Shown here: positions 13,285 through 13,723 of the stretch, in pieces
How positions within the stretch are numbered: position 1 is the first letter of the stretch
Layout of the letters: each line of letters starts with the position of its first letter
Assembly (NCBI GenBank): GCA_028713395.1
Contig: JAQTOJ010000026.1
Coordinates: 1 to 13,723, forward strand
Length of the DNA stretch: 13,723 nt
DNA from: Dehalococcoidales bacterium
GTDB taxonomy: Bacteria > Chloroflexota > Dehalococcoidia > Dehalococcoidales > Fen-1064
Direction of reading: 5' to 3'
Position numbers and translations under genes: made by a program
The notes under the pieces: model-generated
What the model was told of the DNA's origin: nothing
What the model saw: the letters and a program-made list of their open reading frames with translations, nothing else
The model's database searches: none

Positions 13285-13290
13285 CCTCCT
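13285..13290 (-). promoter_or_regulatory. Ribosome binding site of the Sec-type nfu gene
   Basis: AGGAGG lies five bases before the ATG at 13277-13279. The same AGGAGGCTTT context precedes the paralogue at 12722. It shows that the broken-looking frame still has a full translation signal. Confidence 0.85.
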
Positions 13291-13299
13291 GCAACTACA

Positions 13300-13329
13300 A
13301 GGATACCAGAAAGGGCAGAGCGTCAGCAA
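13300..13329 (-). promoter_or_regulatory. Possible promoter of the Sec-type nfu gene
   Basis: On the minus strand TATCCT (13305-13300), with a TG one base before it (extended -10 form), lies 18 bases after a poor -35 match TTGCTG (13329-13324). Transcription would start near 13293 and leave a leader of about 14 bases holding the ribosome binding site. The match is weak and based on sigma-70 consensus only. Confidence 0.3.
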
Positions 13330-13723
13330 ATGGCGCTCCTCGGTTTTGGTAGGTCTTCAGTTAGCGGTTTATCGCTAACTGTTCTTGGCTGGCTGTAATC
13401 TGATATCGCCATGTCATCCCGGCTCAGGTGGCACCCATTCAGCAGCTTGTCTGCTGTTCATCCCATATGTAAATCGGGACTGGGATCAGGATAGTATTTA
13501 TAAATCATAGTTCCAGAAGACCGAGCTTCCTTTTCCAACACTACGACGAAGAATCTCCGGGTGGGCGGGAAACTTGCCCTTGTCCACTCGTACGTCATCC
13601 CAACGAAAGTTGGGATCCAGCGTATTTCGTCTCCCCTTAAGTTTAAGGAGCCTGTCCCCGACCTGATCGGGGAGAGATGCAGAGGGGTTTGGGAAATCAT
13701 AGATTCGGATGCATCGTGACTTG
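13330..13723. repeat. Repeat mosaic upstream of the nfu pair, no gene seen
   Basis: Nothing here reads as a gene. The visible pieces are the hairpin AGTTAGCG/CGCTAACT (13359-13366 with 13373-13380), behind a CGGTTTTGG segment like that at 4343; GCTGTAATCTG at 13392-13402, the left end of the main modular repeat; a CATCCCATATG...ATCGGGAC segment near 13462; ATCCCAAC/GTTGGGAT (13597-13604 with 13609-13616), related to 5280; and TCCCCGA/TCGGGGA near 13653-13672. A minus-strand frame over 13458-13700 gives IPTFVGMT-type peptide, which is repeat sequence. Confidence 0.6.

Noticed and set aside
13095..13352. Plus-strand frame of 85 codons over the upstream nfu gene
   Set aside because: It is the reverse complement of the Nfu coding sequence. 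The equivalent plus frame exists opposite the Cys copy, as expected for a shadow.
13458..13700. Minus-strand 80-codon frame near the right edge
   Set aside because: Its IPTFVGMT-type peptide is the usual translation of small dispersed repeats, and the DNA shows the matching inverted repeats.

Overview
All genes I can support lie on the minus strand, so transcription runs from high to low coordinates. The window suggests an anaerobic, hydrogen-metabolising bacterium: it carries a full HypA-F set for [NiFe]-hydrogenase maturation. The mix of Hyp genes, a GH3-family remnant and hairpin-rich intergenic repeats would fit Dehalococcoidia-like Chloroflexota. That placement is inference only; there is no rRNA here to test it.

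Layout in transcription order. 13280-13723: repeat mosaic, no gene. 13049-13279: a 76-residue NifU C-terminal-domain (Nfu) protein whose second CxxC cysteine codon is TGA. A strong hairpin follows at a bacterial-SECIS distance, so I read it as selenocysteine. 12486-12722: its tandem paralogue with an ordinary Cys at the same place. Each copy has its own AGGAGG ribosome binding site and its own intrinsic terminator. 12100-12485: terminator plus repeats. 12099-9787: hypF, broken by one in-frame TAA inside its first zinc finger. Then hypC, hypD, a Nudix hydrolase overlapping both neighbours, hypE, a 461-base repeat block, and hypA and hypB directly abutting. 5203-4643: a two-helix membrane protein. 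4314-3793: a GNAT acetyltransferase. 3482-2003: an ABC-2 ATPase/permease pair. 1945-854: a sugar-phosphate nucleotidyltransferase. 811-542: a truncated GH3-family remnant. 436-1: a secreted protein cut by the window edge.

How the genes work together. HypA and HypB deliver nickel. HypF and HypE make the cyanide ligand from carbamoyl phosphate. HypC and HypD assemble the Fe(CN)2CO unit. The Nfu pair are likely Fe-S cluster carriers or, for the Sec form, a redox variant. No hydrogenase structural gene or maturation protease is present.

The main discovery candidate is the Sec/Cys pair of Nfu proteins. The Cys copy is a built-in control: over the 60 bases after the TGA/TGC codon the two differ at 10 positions, and 8 of these fall in the 15 bases that form most of the hairpin. 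The second point of interest is the nonsense codon in hypF. The third is a family of modular intergenic repeats with conserved flanks and interchangeable hairpins.
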